Shown: piece by piece, positions 1 to 9,664 of the stretch
Numbering within the stretch: the stretch's first letter is position 1
Layout of the letters: every line of letters begins with the position of its first letter
Assembly: GCF_024809975.1 (NCBI RefSeq)
Contig: NZ_JANUDY010000001.1
Span: 682,001 to 746,000, forward strand
Length of the DNA: 64,000 nucleotides
Source: Comamonas sp. BIGb0152
GTDB lineage: Bacteria; Pseudomonadota; Gammaproteobacteria; Burkholderiales; Burkholderiaceae_C
Direction: 5' to 3'
Notes under the pieces: model-generated
Database searches by the model: none
The model's input: the letters and a program-made list of their open reading frames with translations, nothing else
Told to the model about the DNA's origin: nothing
Position numbers and translations under genes: made by a program

Positions 1-1719
1 GCGCAGCACGGGCGCTGCCAAGGGCGAAAAGTCCTGGCCCTTGCCTTCGCCGCCCAAAATCAAGACCACCCGGCGTTCGGCGCCCAGGCCCATCAGCGCA
101 GCCACGGTGGCACCCACATTGGTGCCTTTGCTGTCGTCAAAATATTCCACGTCGCTGACGATGCCGATCGGCTCAACCCGGTGGCGCTCGCCCCGGTACT
201 CGCGCAGGCCAAACAGCATGGCGGCAAAACCGGCGCCTGCCGCACGGCCCAGGGCCAAGGCGGCCAGCGCATTCATCGCGTTGTGGCGGCCACGGATGCG
301 CAGCGCATCGGCGGGCATCAGCCGCTGCATGAACACATCGTCTGCCGCGCTGTGGTTGCGCTTGTTGGTGGCACTGTTGCCGTCGTCTTGGGCACGCACC
401 AGCCAGGCCATGCCGTTGACCACGTCCAGGCCATAGTCACCCACCTGGCTCGGCGCATCCAGGCCAAAGCTGATGTGCGGTCGCAGTTGCGGCCGCTGCA
501 GCTTGACCCGGACGGGGGGCGGCAGCATGGCCATCACGGCCGGGTCGTCCCGGTTGAGCACCATCAGCGCGTCAGCGCCAAAAATCTTGGCCTTGGCCGC
601 TGCATAGGCTTGCATGCTGCCATGCCAGTCCAGATGGTCCTGGCTGATATTGAGCACGGTAGCGGCCGTCGGGTTGAAGGCATGCGCATCTTCCAGCTGG
701 AAGCTGGACAGCTCCAGCACCCAGGCCTGGGGCAGGTTTTCGCCGTCGATGTGCTGCGCCAGGGTATCGAGCAGGCTGGGGCCGATATTGCCGGCCACGG
801 CGGTGGATATGCCAGCATGCGCGAGCAACTGCCCCGTCAAGGACGTGACCGTGGTCTTGCCATTGGTCCCCGTAATCGCCAGCACCTTGGGCGCATAGCC
901 ATGGCCCTGGGCCAGTGCTTGCAGCGCCAGGCTGAACAAATCGAGCTCGCCACTGACAGGCAGGCCAATGGCGCGGGCGGCATCCACCACGGGTGCGACC
1001 ACCTCGGGGCTGAGCCCGGGGGAGCGGTACACGGCGCGCACCGGCTGGCCATCGATCAGCGCAGCCGTCAACGGGCCCGCCTCAAAGCGCACCTCGGGCA
1101 ATTCGCTGCGCAGCTGCGCCAGTTGCGGTGGCTCGTCGCGTGTGTCGGCCACGGTGACCTGGGCACCGCAGCGCGCACACCAGCGCGCCATCGCCAGGCC
1201 CGAGATCCCCAGACCGAGCACCAACACCTGCTGGCCCTGCAGAGGGGTTGCCTGGCCTTGGGGCCACTGCGCGGGCACTGGGGCAAACACGACCTCTTCC
1301 GCCTGCGGCTGCAGATCAACGGCGGTGACATCGCTGCTGGCCGCATCCGAGACGCCAGGATCGGCAAAAATCTGCGCCACAAAGGCGGCCGCTTCCTTGG
1401 CCGCCGTCAAGGTCGACACATCGGGAACGGGGGCCAAGTCTGCAGGCAGTGCTTCCACCGGGGCCGTGTCTACTTCGACCGTGTCCATAGAGTCCGACTC
1501 CACGGGGGCCGTCTCCAGGGGGGCCATATCCATGGTGGCCGCATCCGCTTGTGCCAACGCAGCATCCGTGGTCGGCACCGCCTCTGCCAGTGTGGCGGCC
1601 TCCAGCCCGGGCTCCACGGCCTGCGGCAGCACAGCAGCTTGCGGCAACGCAGCCGTTTCCAGCGGTGCGGCAACGGCATCCGTCGGGGCGACCAGGGGGT
1701 TGAGGTGCTCGGTCGACAT
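1..1719 (-). CDS. murD: UDP-N-acetylmuramoyl-L-alanine:D-glutamate ligase (MurD), 3' end beyond the window, with long N-terminal extension
   Basis: MurD adds D-glutamate to UDP-MurNAc-L-Ala in cytoplasmic peptidoglycan precursor synthesis. The reading frame stays open from an ATG at 1719 to the left edge (573 codons, no stop), so the C-terminus is missing. A Rossmann-like start with VLGLGISG follows at about residue 162, the Mur-ligase ATP motif [10 protein letters not shown] later, and [12 protein letters not shown] near the edge. The first 155 or so residues are extra relative to usual MurD proteins (about 440-500 aa). They are rich in Ala, Pro, Asp, Glu and Thr and look disordered. The start is supported by an AGG-containing Shine-Dalgarno sequence and a gap of only 5 nt after mraY. 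No internal start has better support. MurD identity is secure; the role of the extension is unknown. Confidence 0.95.
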   Translation of the reverse strand, partial: MSTEHLNPLVAPTDAVAAPLETAALPQAAVLPQAVEPGLEAATLAEAVPTTDAALAQADAATMDMAPLETAPVESDSMDTVEVDTAPVEALPADLAPVPDVSTLTAAKEAAAFVAQIFADPGVSDAASSDVTAVDLQPQAEEVVFAPVPAQWPQGQATPLQGQQVLVLGLGISGLAMARWCARCGAQVTVADTRDEPPQLAQLRSELPEVRFEAGPLTAALIDGQPVRAVYRSPGLSPEVVAPVVDAARAIGLPVSGELDLFSLALQALAQGHGYAPKVLAITGTNGKTTVTSLTGQLLAHAGISTAVAGNIGPSLLDTLAQHIDGENLPQAWVLELSSFQLEDAHAFNPTAATVLNISQDHLDWHGSMQAYAAAKAKIFGADALMVLNRDDPAVMAMLPPPVRVKLQRPQLRPHISFGLDAPSQVGDYGLDVVNGMAWLVRAQDDGNSATNKRNHSAADDVFMQRLMPADALRIRGRHNAMNALAALALGRAAGAGFAAMLFGLREYRGERHRVEPIGIVSDVEYFDDSKGTNVGATVAALMGLGAERRVVLILGGEGKGQDFSPLAAPVLR

Positions 1720-1724
1720 GGTGT

Positions 1725-2903
1725 TTACCTCAGCTTCAAGGTAGACAGACCGACCAGGCACAGCAGCATGGTGATGATCCAGAAGCGCACGACCACCTGG
1801 GTTTCGCGCCAGCCGCTTTTCTCGAAGTGGTGGTGCAAGGGGGCCATCTTCAGCAAGCGCCGGCCTTCGCCGTAGCGCTTCTTGGTGTACTTGAACCAGA
1901 CCACCTGCAGCATCACCGACACAGCCTCGGCCACAAAGATGCCGCCCATGATGGCCAGCACAATCTCCTGGCGCACGATGACGGCAATGGTGCCCAGTGC
2001 GCCGCCCAAAGCCAGCGCGCCCACGTCGCCCATGAAGACCTGGGCCGGATGGGTGTTGAACCACAGAAAAGCCAGGCCTGCGCCCGTCATGGCGCAGCAA
2101 AAAATCAGCAATTCACCGGTGCCACCAATGTGCGGGAAGAGCAGGTAGCGCGAGAAATTGACGCTGCCCGTGACATAGGCAAACACGCCCAGGGCCGAGC
2201 CCACCATCACCACGGGCATGATGGCCAAGCCATCGAGCCCATCGGTGAGGTTCACGGCATTGCTGGCACCCACGATGACCAGGTAGGTCAGGATCACAAA
2301 GCCCAGCACGCCCAGCGGGTAGTTCACCTGCTTGAAAAAGGGCACCATCAGGCCGGCATTGGGAGGCAGATCCAGCGAGAAGCCCGATTGCACCCAGCTG
2401 ACAAACAGGCTCCAGACCTCGGCATTGGTGTTTTCCGAGATGCAAAACACCAGCGCCAGTGCGGCGGCCAGGCCAACGACCGACTGCCAGAAATACTTTT
2501 CGCGCGAACGCATGCCCTCGGGGTCCTTGTTGACCACCTTGCGCCAGTCATCGACCCAGCCAATGGCACCAAAGCCCCAGGTCACAATCAGCACGATCCA
2601 GACAAAGCGGTTGGACAGGTCAAACCAGAGCACCGTCGAGATGGTGATGGCCAGCAAGATCAGCACCCCACCCATCGTGGGCGTGCCGCTTTTGCTCAGA
2701 TGGCTTTCCATGGCATAGCCTCGGATGGGCTGGCCAATCTTCAGGGCTGACAAGGTGCGGATCACCTTGGGACCGGCCACCAGGCCAATCACCAGCGCCG
2801 TCATCGCGGCCATCACGGCGCGGAAGGTGAGGTACTGGAAAATGCGCAAAAAGCCAAACTCTGGCGAGAGGCTTTGCAACCAGCTGGCGAGCACAATCAG
2901 CAT
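1725..2903 (-). CDS. mraY: Phospho-N-acetylmuramoyl-pentapeptide transferase (MraY)
   Basis: Integral membrane enzyme that transfers phospho-MurNAc-pentapeptide to undecaprenyl phosphate, forming lipid I. The 392-aa protein has about ten hydrophobic segments and the family motifs [32 protein letters not shown] (catalytic Asp region) and the C-terminal histidine stretch APLHHHFE. Its length is normal for beta-proteobacterial MraY. It overlaps the end of murF by 7 nt and is followed 5 nt later by murD, so it is part of one continuous dcw transcript. Confidence 0.97.
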   Translation of the reverse strand: MLIVLASWLQSLSPEFGFLRIFQYLTFRAVMAAMTALVIGLVAGPKVIRTLSALKIGQPIRGYAMESHLSKSGTPTMGGVLILLAITISTVLWFDLSNRFVWIVLIVTWGFGAIGWVDDWRKVVNKDPEGMRSREKYFWQSVVGLAAALALVFCISENTNAEVWSLFVSWVQSGFSLDLPPNAGLMVPFFKQVNYPLGVLGFVILTYLVIVGASNAVNLTDGLDGLAIMPVVMVGSALGVFAYVTGSVNFSRYLLFPHIGGTGELLIFCCAMTGAGLAFLWFNTHPAQVFMGDVGALALGGALGTIAVIVRQEIVLAIMGGIFVAEAVSVMLQVVWFKYTKKRYGEGRRLLKMAPLHHHFEKSGWRETQVVVRFWIITMLLCLVGLSTLKLR

Positions 2904-4318
2904 GCGGCCTCCTCACGGGCGCTCAGCCCCTTGTCTGCGCACGACTGCATCGCCTGCACCACTTGCTCCATCTTCATGAACCGCGAACCTTTGACCAACA
3001 CACTGCCTAGTTGAGGCATCAGCTTGCACACCGCATCCTGCAAGGCAGGCATGCTCTCGAAATGTTGAGCCCCAGCGCCAAAGGCCTCTGCGGCAAACCC
3101 GCTTTGCGGGCCCAGGGTAAACAGCTGGCTGATGCCTTGCTGCCGGGCCAGCGCGCCGGCCTCGGCATGGAACTGAGGGCCCTGGTCTCCTACCTCGCCC
3201 ATATCGCCCAGCACCAACAGCCGGGCAGCTGGCAGCTCGGCCAGCACCGCAATGGCGGCTTGCACCGAATCGGGGTTGGCGTTGTAGCTGTCATCGACCA
3301 CCGTCAGGCTATGACCGGCCACCGCCATGGACAGCGCGCGCGAGCGGCCTTTGACCGGCTCAAACGCCGACAGGCCCTGGGCAATCGCTGCCAGCGGCAC
3401 ACCGGCCGCGTGGGCCGATGCGGCGGCCGCCAAGGCATTGCGCACATTGTGGCGGCCGGCAATCTGCAGCACCACGGCGGCCTCGCCACCAGGCAGGTGC
3501 AGCTGGAGGTGCCAGGCGCCTTCGCGCCAGACCACGCCACTGGCAAAGGCCTGCGCACCATCGGCCTGCTCGCCAAACAGGCAAGTGGCCCGGCCTGCGG
3601 CCAGCCCTTGCCACAAGGGGGTATAGACATCGCCTGCGGGGAACACGGCCACACCATCGGCCGGCAGGGCCGACAGCACGCTGCCGTTTTCCAGCGCCAC
3701 GGCCTCGACCGTGTGCATGAACTCCTGGTGCTCGCGCTGGGCGTTGTTGACCAGGGCCACCTGGGGCTGCGCCATGGCGGCCAGCACGGCGATTTCGCCG
3801 GGGTGGTTCATGCCCAGCTCCACGACGGCTGCGCGGTGCGCTGCCGTCAGGCCCAGCAAGGTCAAAGGCACGCCGATCTCGTTATTCAAATTGCCCCGGG
3901 TGGCAAAGGCAGCGTCGCCGACATGGGCCCGCAAGATGGAGGCCAGCATCTGGGTCACCGTGGTCTTGCCATTGCTGCCCGTCACCGCAATCAGCGGCAG
4001 CTGGAACTGCGCGCGCCAACCGGTGGCCAGCGCGCCCAGCGCAGCCAAGCTGTCGGGCACCACAATGCCGGGCAGGCCGGCAGCTGCGGGGTCGGCATGG
4101 CACAGCGCGGCCGCTGCACCTGCTGCCTGGGCCTGGGCCAGAAACTGGTTGGCATCAAAGCGCTCACCCTTGAGCGCCACAAACAAATCGCCCGCCTGCA
4201 AGCTGCGCGAATCCGAATGCACACGCAGCAAAGGCACTGCACCCTCCCCCACCAGCCGGGCCTGGGGGACAAGGGGCCCAATGAAGCCCAGCGCCTGCTG
4301 CAGGGTCATCATGCTCAT
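2897..4318 (-). CDS. murF: UDP-N-acetylmuramoyl-tripeptide:D-Ala-D-Ala ligase (MurF)
   Basis: Cytoplasmic ATP-dependent ligase that adds D-Ala-D-Ala to the UDP-MurNAc-tripeptide. The 473-aa protein shows the substrate-binding N-domain ([20 protein letters not shown]), the P-loop [12 protein letters not shown], and the C-domain motifs [12 protein letters not shown] and LGDMGEVG typical of MurF. It starts in a 4-nt ATGA overlap with murE and ends inside the start of mraY, as expected for translationally coupled dcw genes. Confidence 0.97.
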   Translation of the reverse strand: MSMMTLQQALGFIGPLVPQARLVGEGAVPLLRVHSDSRSLQAGDLFVALKGERFDANQFLAQAQAAGAAAALCHADPAAAGLPGIVVPDSLAALGALATGWRAQFQLPLIAVTGSNGKTTVTQMLASILRAHVGDAAFATRGNLNNEIGVPLTLLGLTAAHRAAVVELGMNHPGEIAVLAAMAQPQVALVNNAQREHQEFMHTVEAVALENGSVLSALPADGVAVFPAGDVYTPLWQGLAAGRATCLFGEQADGAQAFASGVVWREGAWHLQLHLPGGEAAVVLQIAGRHNVRNALAAAASAHAAGVPLAAIAQGLSAFEPVKGRSRALSMAVAGHSLTVVDDSYNANPDSVQAAIAVLAELPAARLLVLGDMGEVGDQGPQFHAEAGALARQQGISQLFTLGPQSGFAAEAFGAGAQHFESMPALQDAVCKLMPQLGSVLVKGSRFMKMEQVVQAMQSCADKGLSAREEAAC

Positions 4319-5850
4319 AGTCGTTCTTTCCGCTTGGCCAGCGCAGCATGGGCCTGCGCGGCATCGAGGAAGGGCAGCTTCACGCCAGCCACTTCCTGGT
4401 AGTCCTCATGGCCTTTTCCGGCCAGCAAAATCACATCCTGGCTGGCCGCGCGCAGCACCGCCTCTTCGATGGCCACTGCCCGCTCGGCCTGTACCTGCCA
4501 ATGCGCATCGGGGGTCATGCCACGCAGAATGTCGTCGATGATGGCCTGGGGCTGCTCGCCGCGCGGGTTGTCGCTGGTCACGATCACAGCGTCGGCGCCG
4601 GCCTGGGCAATGCGGCCCATCAGCGGGCGCTTGCCGGCATCGCGGTTGCCACCGCAGCCAAACACGCACCACAGCTTGCCGCCGCGCTGCTGGGCCAGGG
4701 GCCGCAGGGCCTGCAAGGCCTTGTCCAGCGCATCAGGGGTGTGGGCGTAATCAATGGCCACCAAAGGTGCATCGGCTTGTGCCACTTGCTCCATGCGGCC
4801 AGGCACCGCTGCCAGCACCGCGCAGGCTTGGGCCGCCTGCTGCAAGCTGGCGCCCAGCACGCGCAGGCTAGCGATGACCTGCAGCAGATTGAGCACGTTG
4901 TACTGGCCAATCACCTGGCTGTGCAAGGTCACGGCAGCATGCGCGGCGCCGGCCTCCACCACCTCAAACACCAGCCCACGCTCGCCCGCGCGGATGGCCT
5001 GGGCAGACAGACGGGCCTGCGCGGCGCTGTCCACGGAGACGGTCCACAGATCCAGCGCGCCACCGGCCAGCGATGCCGCCAAGGCCGCGCCCCGGGCATC
5101 GTCCAGATTGACCACGGCGGACTGCAGGCCAGGCCACTGGAACAGCGCCTCTTTGGCGGCCCAGTAGGCATCCATGCTGCCGTGGTAGTCCAGGTGGTCC
5201 TGGCTGAAATTGGTGAAGATCGCCAGTCGGATGCGGGTGCCCGCCAGGCGGTGCTCGGCAATGCCGATGGACGAGGCCTCGATGGCGCAAGCGCCGTAGC
5301 CGGCATCGGCAAAGCGGCGGAAGGCGCGCTGCAGCAGCACCGGATCCGGCGTGGTCATGCCCGTCGCATCCAGCTGCTTGGGCGGAATACCCACGCCCAA
5401 GGTGCCCACCATGGCGCAGCCCCGGTGTTGCAAAACTCCGGCTTCGCAGAGATGGCTCACCGCCTGGGCCAGCCACCAGCTGATACTGGTCTTGCCATTG
5501 GTGCCGGTCACGGCCAGCACATCGAGCTGCTCGCTGGGCTGGCCCAACCAGGCACTGGCAATCGGGCCAGTGGCGGCCTTTAAATCGGGCATGGCCGCTA
5601 CGGGCATGCCTTGCACATCAAACTGCTCCAGACCGGCTTGCTCCACCAGGCAGGCGGCAGCGCCGCGCTGCACGGCTTGCGCCACATAGGCACGGCCGTC
5701 GTTGACGCCGCCAGGCCAGGCAATGAAGGCATCGCCGGCTTGCACCTGGCGGCTGTCTGTTTGCAGGTTGCCGCTCCATACCCGCTCGCGCAGCCATTCA
5801 ACGGCTGCGGCGCTGCTGTGCACGGTGGTCACAGGGGTGGTGGCGCTCAT
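4315..5850 (-). CDS. murE: UDP-MurNAc-L-Ala-D-Glu:meso-diaminopimelate ligase (MurE)
   Basis: Adds the third residue of the peptidoglycan stem, presumably meso-DAP in this Gram-negative. The 511-aa protein has the DSRQVQAGDAFIAWPG N-terminal motif, the P-loop GTNGKTSISWW, the TNFSQDHLDYHG motif around the carbamylated lysine region, and the DAP-recognition signature DNPR (SDNPRGEQP). Both ends overlap neighbouring genes by ATGA (ftsI upstream, murF downstream). Confidence 0.97.
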   Translation of the reverse strand: MSATTPVTTVHSSAAAVEWLRERVWSGNLQTDSRQVQAGDAFIAWPGGVNDGRAYVAQAVQRGAAACLVEQAGLEQFDVQGMPVAAMPDLKAATGPIASAWLGQPSEQLDVLAVTGTNGKTSISWWLAQAVSHLCEAGVLQHRGCAMVGTLGVGIPPKQLDATGMTTPDPVLLQRAFRRFADAGYGACAIEASSIGIAEHRLAGTRIRLAIFTNFSQDHLDYHGSMDAYWAAKEALFQWPGLQSAVVNLDDARGAALAASLAGGALDLWTVSVDSAAQARLSAQAIRAGERGLVFEVVEAGAAHAAVTLHSQVIGQYNVLNLLQVIASLRVLGASLQQAAQACAVLAAVPGRMEQVAQADAPLVAIDYAHTPDALDKALQALRPLAQQRGGKLWCVFGCGGNRDAGKRPLMGRIAQAGADAVIVTSDNPRGEQPQAIIDDILRGMTPDAHWQVQAERAVAIEEAVLRAASQDVILLAGKGHEDYQEVAGVKLPFLDAAQAHAALAKRKERL

Positions 5851-7592
5851 AGCGGCTCCTCCACATCGTTGGCCACGATCTGCGGCTTGACCGACATATC
5901 GGGCTGTACGCCCATCAGGCGCAAGGTCTGCTGCACCACTTCGCTGAACACCGGGCCGGCGACGGTACCGCCGTAAAAACTGCCCTGGCTGGGCTCGTCG
6001 ACCATCACGGCGACGATGATGCGCGGGTTCTCAATCGGCGCAATGCCGGTGAACCAGGCGCGGTACTTGCCTGCGGCATAGCCACGGCCCTGCTGCTTGC
6101 GCGCCGTGCCCGACTTGCCGCCAATGGAGTAGCCCACGGTCTGCGCCTTTTGGCCGGTACCGCCCGGGCCGGCTGCCAGCCACAGCATGTGGCGCACCAG
6201 CTCGGCCGTCTTCTTGGAGAACACCGGTGTGCCCGCTGGGCGGCCGCTGCGCTTGAGCATGGTCGCGGGGATCACATTGCCGTCGTTCGAGAACACGGTA
6301 TAGGAGCGCGCCATCTGGAACAAGGATGCCGACAGGCCATAGCCGTAAGAGATGGTGGCCTGCTCGACGGGCTTCCAGCTCTTCCAGGGGCGCAGACGGC
6401 CGCTGGCCGCACCGGGGAAGGCGATCTGGGGCTTTTGGCCATAGCCCAGCGCCGAGTGCACGTTCCACATCTCTTGCGCCGACATCTTTTGCGCCACCTT
6501 GAGCGCGCCCACGTTGCTGGACTTCTGGATCACGCCGTCCACCGTCAATGCGCCATAGTTGTGGGTGTCGCTGATGGTGAAGCCGCCAATCGCATAGCGG
6601 CCTGGCGTGGTGTCGATGATGGTGTTGTTCTTGACCCGGCCCAGCTCCAGCGCCGTGCCCACCGTGATGGGCTTCATCGTCGAGCCGGGCTCGAAGGTAT
6701 CGGTGATGGCGCGGTTGCGCAGCTGCTCGCCCGTCAGGCGCGAGCGGTTGTTCGGGTCGTAGCTGGGGTAGTTGGCCAGCGCCAGCACTTCGCCGGTGTG
6801 GGCATCCATCACCACCACGCTGCCGGCCTTGGCCTTGAAGGCCGCGACCTGGTCGCGCAGCTTTTGGTAAGCGAAGAACTGCACCTTGCTGTCGATGGAC
6901 AGCTGGATATCCTGGCCCTCTTGCGGCGGCGTCTCCACGCCCACGCCTTCAACGATGCGGCCCAGGCGGTCCTTGATCACGCGGCGCGAGCCGGCCTTGC
7001 CGCCCAGCTCGGTGTTGAAGGCCAGCTCCATGCCTTCCTGGCCCTGGTCTTCCACATTGGTAAAGCCCACGACGTGGGCTGCTGATTCACCTTCGGGGTA
7101 CTGGCGCTTGTACTCTTTGCGCAGGTAGATGCCCTTGACATCCAGCGCCTTGATCTTCTGCCCAATATCCCAATCGAGCTGGCGCTTGATCCAGACAAAG
7201 GACTTGTCCTCGTCGGCCAGCTTGGCGTCAAACTGGGCCTTGGGCATGCCTATTAATTTGGAGATCTCTGCCAGCTTGCCCTTGATCGCCGGGTCGTCCT
7301 GGTCCACATCTTCCGGAATCGCCCAGATGCTGGCGGCCGGCACGCTGGAGGCCAGAATCAAACCATTGCGGTCCAGAATGCGGCCCCGGTTGGCGGGCAA
7401 TTCAATCGTGCGGGCAAAGCGTACCTCGCCCTGGCGCAGGAAGAAATCGTTGCCGATGACCTGCACATAGGCGGCGCGGCCAATCAGACCCGTGAACGCC
7501 AAGGCCAGACCAATCATGATGAAGCGGCTGCGCCACATCGGCGTGCGCTCAGCCAGCAGTGGGCTGGTGGAGTAGCGCATGTCCTTGCTCAT
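5847..7592 (-). CDS. ftsI: Septal peptidoglycan transpeptidase, penicillin-binding protein 3 (FtsI)
   Basis: Class B PBP that cross-links septal peptidoglycan together with FtsW. I place the start at the ATG at 7592, giving a 581-aa protein beginning MSKDMRYS. It overlaps the ftsL stop by ATGA, whereas the longer ORF from 7664 lies wholly inside ftsL. A short cytoplasmic tail and one membrane anchor (FIMIGLALAFTGLIGRAAYVQV) are followed by the PBP dimerisation domain. The transpeptidase motifs are S-x-x-K in EPGSTMKP (near residue 301), SSN in KSSNVGAL (about 356) and KSGT (about 491). It overlaps murE downstream. Confidence 0.96.
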   Translation of the reverse strand: MSKDMRYSTSPLLAERTPMWRSRFIMIGLALAFTGLIGRAAYVQVIGNDFFLRQGEVRFARTIELPANRGRILDRNGLILASSVPAASIWAIPEDVDQDDPAIKGKLAEISKLIGMPKAQFDAKLADEDKSFVWIKRQLDWDIGQKIKALDVKGIYLRKEYKRQYPEGESAAHVVGFTNVEDQGQEGMELAFNTELGGKAGSRRVIKDRLGRIVEGVGVETPPQEGQDIQLSIDSKVQFFAYQKLRDQVAAFKAKAGSVVVMDAHTGEVLALANYPSYDPNNRSRLTGEQLRNRAITDTFEPGSTMKPITVGTALELGRVKNNTIIDTTPGRYAIGGFTISDTHNYGALTVDGVIQKSSNVGALKVAQKMSAQEMWNVHSALGYGQKPQIAFPGAASGRLRPWKSWKPVEQATISYGYGLSASLFQMARSYTVFSNDGNVIPATMLKRSGRPAGTPVFSKKTAELVRHMLWLAAGPGGTGQKAQTVGYSIGGKSGTARKQQGRGYAAGKYRAWFTGIAPIENPRIIVAVMVDEPSQGSFYGGTVAGPVFSEVVQQTLRLMGVQPDMSVKPQIVANDVEEPL

Positions 7593-7882
7593 GGTGCAGC
7601 CACTCCCGCGCCGGGCTCGGCCACATACACGGTGACCGCCGGGGTCGCCGTCTGCATGGCCCATTTGTCACGCGCCAGTTGCTCCAGCCGCAGCGGCGTG
7701 GCCTGGGCCCGCTTTTCCACCTGCAGGCGCTGGTGGTCCGTCTCCAGCTGGCGCGACTCGGCCAGCGCACGGTCCAGCTCGGTAAACAGCTTGCGCGATT
7801 CGTACTGCGACTGCACCAGCGCCATGGCGCTGACGATGGTCACCAGGAGCAGCAGGATGTTCAGGCGCAGCAGCACAGCCAC
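7589..7882 (-). CDS. ftsL: Cell division protein FtsL
   Basis: Small bitopic protein of the FtsQLB divisome complex. The 97-aa product has a hydrophobic segment at residues 3-20 (LLRLNILLLLVTIVSAMALV) and then a heptad-patterned coiled coil (QSQYESRKLFTELDRALAESRQLETDHQRL), the usual FtsL layout. The start is a GTG at 7882; no ATG in frame lies between it and the rsmH stop, although a CTG at about 7912 would add ten residues. Position between rsmH and ftsI is the classic one. Sequence conservation in this family is low, so the call leans on topology and context. Confidence 0.9.
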   Translation of the reverse strand: MAVLLRLNILLLLVTIVSAMALVQSQYESRKLFTELDRALAESRQLETDHQRLQVEKRAQATPLRLEQLARDKWAMQTATPAVTVYVAEPGAGVAAP

Positions 7883-7916
7883 CCCCTGTGGGTTCGCACG
7901 GCCAGACCGCAGGCCC

Positions 7917-8846
7917 TCATGCTGCCACCTCGGTACGCTCAGCCACCCGCATCACCGCGCTGCGGGCGCGTGGGTTGGCCGCTACCTCGGCCTCACTGGG
8001 CTTGCTGCGCTCCAATGCCTTGAGCAGCATGGGCTTGGGCGCTGCAAAGGGCGCGCGCCGGTCGAACACTTCTTTGGAATGCTTGGCAATGAACTGCTTG
8101 ACAATGCGGTCTTCCAGCGAATGGAAGCTGATCACCACCAAGCGGCCACCGGGTGCCAGCACCCGCAAGCTGGCCTCTAGCGCCTGCTCGAGCTCTTCAA
8201 GCTCGGCATTAATGAAAATCCGAAGAGCCTGGAATGTCCGCGTGGCAGGGTTTTGCCCAGCCTCGCGGGTCTTGACTGCGCCAGCCACGAGCTCGGCCAG
8301 ATCGGCAGTGGTGGCGACTGGCGAGCCAGCCTCCCGCCGCGCAACAATCGCCTTTGCAATGGGCCCAGCAAACCGTTCTTCACCGAAGTCACGTATCACC
8401 TCCGCTATTTGCTGTGTTTCCGCCTCTTGCAACCACTCGGCCACGCTTTGGCCCCGGGTGGTATCCATGCGCATATCGAGCGGGCCAACGAAGCGGAAGC
8501 TGAAACCGCGCTCGGGACTGTCAATCTGCGGGGAGCTGACCCCCAGATCCAGCAATACGCCCGCCACCGAAGCAGCGGGCAATTGCGCCATGTGGCTAAA
8601 GCCCTCATGGCGAATGGAAAAACGGGGATCGGCGATCTTGCCCGCCTCGGCAATCGCCTCGACATCCTTGTCAAAAGCAATGAGCCGGCCCTGGGCCGGC
8701 ATCTTGGACAGCACCAAGCGGGAGTGCCCGCCTCGGCCAAATGTCCCATCCACAAAGACCGGCTCGGTCTCTACCGCCGTCTGTAAAAGTGCGTCAACGG
8801 CCTCGTTCAGCAGGACCGTGGTGTGCAGGTAGTTATTGGTTTCCAC
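7917..8846 (-). CDS. rsmH: 16S rRNA (cytosine(1402)-N(4))-methyltransferase RsmH
   Basis: SAM-dependent methylation of C1402 in the ribosomal P site. The 309-aa protein has the SAM-binding motif [11 protein letters not shown] near residues 32-42, [10 protein letters not shown], and [12 protein letters not shown] near the C-terminus, all RsmH signatures. I chose the GTG at 8846 because a GAGG Shine-Dalgarno sequence sits 5 nt upstream and gives a family-typical N-terminus ([12 protein letters not shown]). A GTG at 8852 is also possible. The ORF extended to 8945 would lie inside mraZ. Confidence 0.95.
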   Translation of the reverse strand: METNNYLHTTVLLNEAVDALLQTAVETEPVFVDGTFGRGGHSRLVLSKMPAQGRLIAFDKDVEAIAEAGKIADPRFSIRHEGFSHMAQLPAASVAGVLLDLGVSSPQIDSPERGFSFRFVGPLDMRMDTTRGQSVAEWLQEAETQQIAEVIRDFGEERFAGPIAKAIVARREAGSPVATTADLAELVAGAVKTREAGQNPATRTFQALRIFINAELEELEQALEASLRVLAPGGRLVVISFHSLEDRIVKQFIAKHSKEVFDRRAPFAAPKPMLLKALERSKPSEAEVAANPRARSAVMRVAERTEVAA

Positions 8847-8853
8847 ATGCACC

Positions 8854-9279
8854 TCAGAATGCAAAGTTATCCAGGGCATCGGGCGGCAGATTCTGCAGGG
8901 CTTCCGCCTCCTGCTTCTCATAGGTCGCCTTGTCCCACAATTCAAAATGGCTGCCCATCCCCATCAGGATGGCATCCTTGCTGATGTTGGCGGCAGCGCG
9001 CAACTCGGGCGACACCAGCACACGGCCCGTGCCATCCATCTCCACATCCATGGCACTGCCCAAAAATATGCGTTTGAGCACTTGCTCACCCATCTTGACC
9101 TGCGCCATGCGGGCGCTGAAGAGCGCCCAGGCATCCTGCGGAAAAATCATCAGGCAACCATGGGGATGGCGGGTGATGGTCAAGGTCGCCCCCGGCTTCG
9201 TCAGCGCGTCGCGATGCCGGGTCGGTATCGATAACCGCCCCTTGGCATCAAGACTGAGTGAGGAAGCTCCTTGAAACAC
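8854..9279 (-). CDS. mraZ: Transcriptional regulator MraZ
   Basis: AbrB-fold DNA-binding protein that represses the dcw promoter in E. coli. I use the GTG at 9279, giving 141 aa beginning with the family-typical [18 protein letters not shown]. The upstream extension to 9378 has no family counterpart and would cover the regulatory repeats. The SpoVT/AbrB repeats are seen at the N-terminus ([14 protein letters not shown]) and again near [12 protein letters not shown]. First gene of the division cluster, with rsmH following directly. The predicted binding boxes lie just upstream. Confidence 0.94.
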   Translation of the reverse strand: MFQGASSLSLDAKGRLSIPTRHRDALTKPGATLTITRHPHGCLMIFPQDAWALFSARMAQVKMGEQVLKRIFLGSAMDVEMDGTGRVLVSPELRAAANISKDAILMGMGSHFELWDKATYEKQEAEALQNLPPDALDNFAF

Positions 9280-9316
9280 GGCGTGGACTCTGGTTGAGGT
9301 TTCGGAGGAAGACAAG

Positions 9317-9352
9317 TGCACTTTTTCCCACAAAACTGCACTTTTCCCCACT
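9317..9352 (-). promoter_or_regulatory. Candidate MraZ-binding boxes upstream of mraZ
   Basis: On the minus strand two near-identical direct repeats, GTGGGGAAAAGTGCAG (9352-9337) and GTGGGAAAAAGTGCA (9331-9317), begin 21 bp apart, 38-73 bp upstream of the mraZ GTG. MraZ is known to bind tandem TGGGN-type repeats in its own leader, so this is the likely autoregulatory operator. The assignment is by motif and position only. Confidence 0.7.
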
Positions 9353-9379
9353 GTATCAGGAATTCCAGATGGCGCCACA

Positions 9380-9607
9380 CTTCAACACAATGATTTGCAA
9401 TGAAAATACAAGTAAATCAATAACTTATAACGTACTTCACGTAAAAACCGCTACGAAATTCTTCTTATTTGATAGGTACTTACAATCACCTCTATATCCA
9501 GACTCTGAGCTATCCACCGACGATAGGGGATATGAAATTCCATGTCATCTGTTACAAATGCAGTCCCTAGAACGGTGGGCTGCAAGTGGTGCCTGTCCCA
9601 AAAGCAA
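9380..9607. other. AT-rich intergenic stretch upstream of the dcw cluster
   Basis: Between the hslU terminator and the mraZ boxes lies about 230 bp that is strikingly AT-rich compared with the flanking coding DNA. I see no ORF with a credible ribosome binding site and no RNA gene. It presumably carries the dcw promoter, but no -35/-10 pair stood out clearly enough to place. A small dyad with arms CGT and ACG occurs in CGTACTTCACG (9431-9441). Confidence 0.5.
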
Positions 9608-9631
9608 GTGCCCGCCAACTGGGGCGGGCAC
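9598..9631 (-). terminator. Rho-independent terminator of hslVU
   Basis: Perfect 9-bp inverted repeat GTGCCCGCC (9608-9616) and GGCGGGCAC (9623-9631) with a 6-nt loop. On the minus strand it is followed by the T-rich TTGCTTTTGG. It lies 34 nt beyond the hslU stop. Confidence 0.7.
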
Positions 9632-9664
9632 GGGGCGCAGGCTGGCCGAAGCCCGCTCTGAATG

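Noticed and set aside
181-1875. A 564-codon plus-strand frame over murD
   Set aside because: Low-complexity shadow. The minus-strand frame has clear MurD motifs and runs through the left edge.
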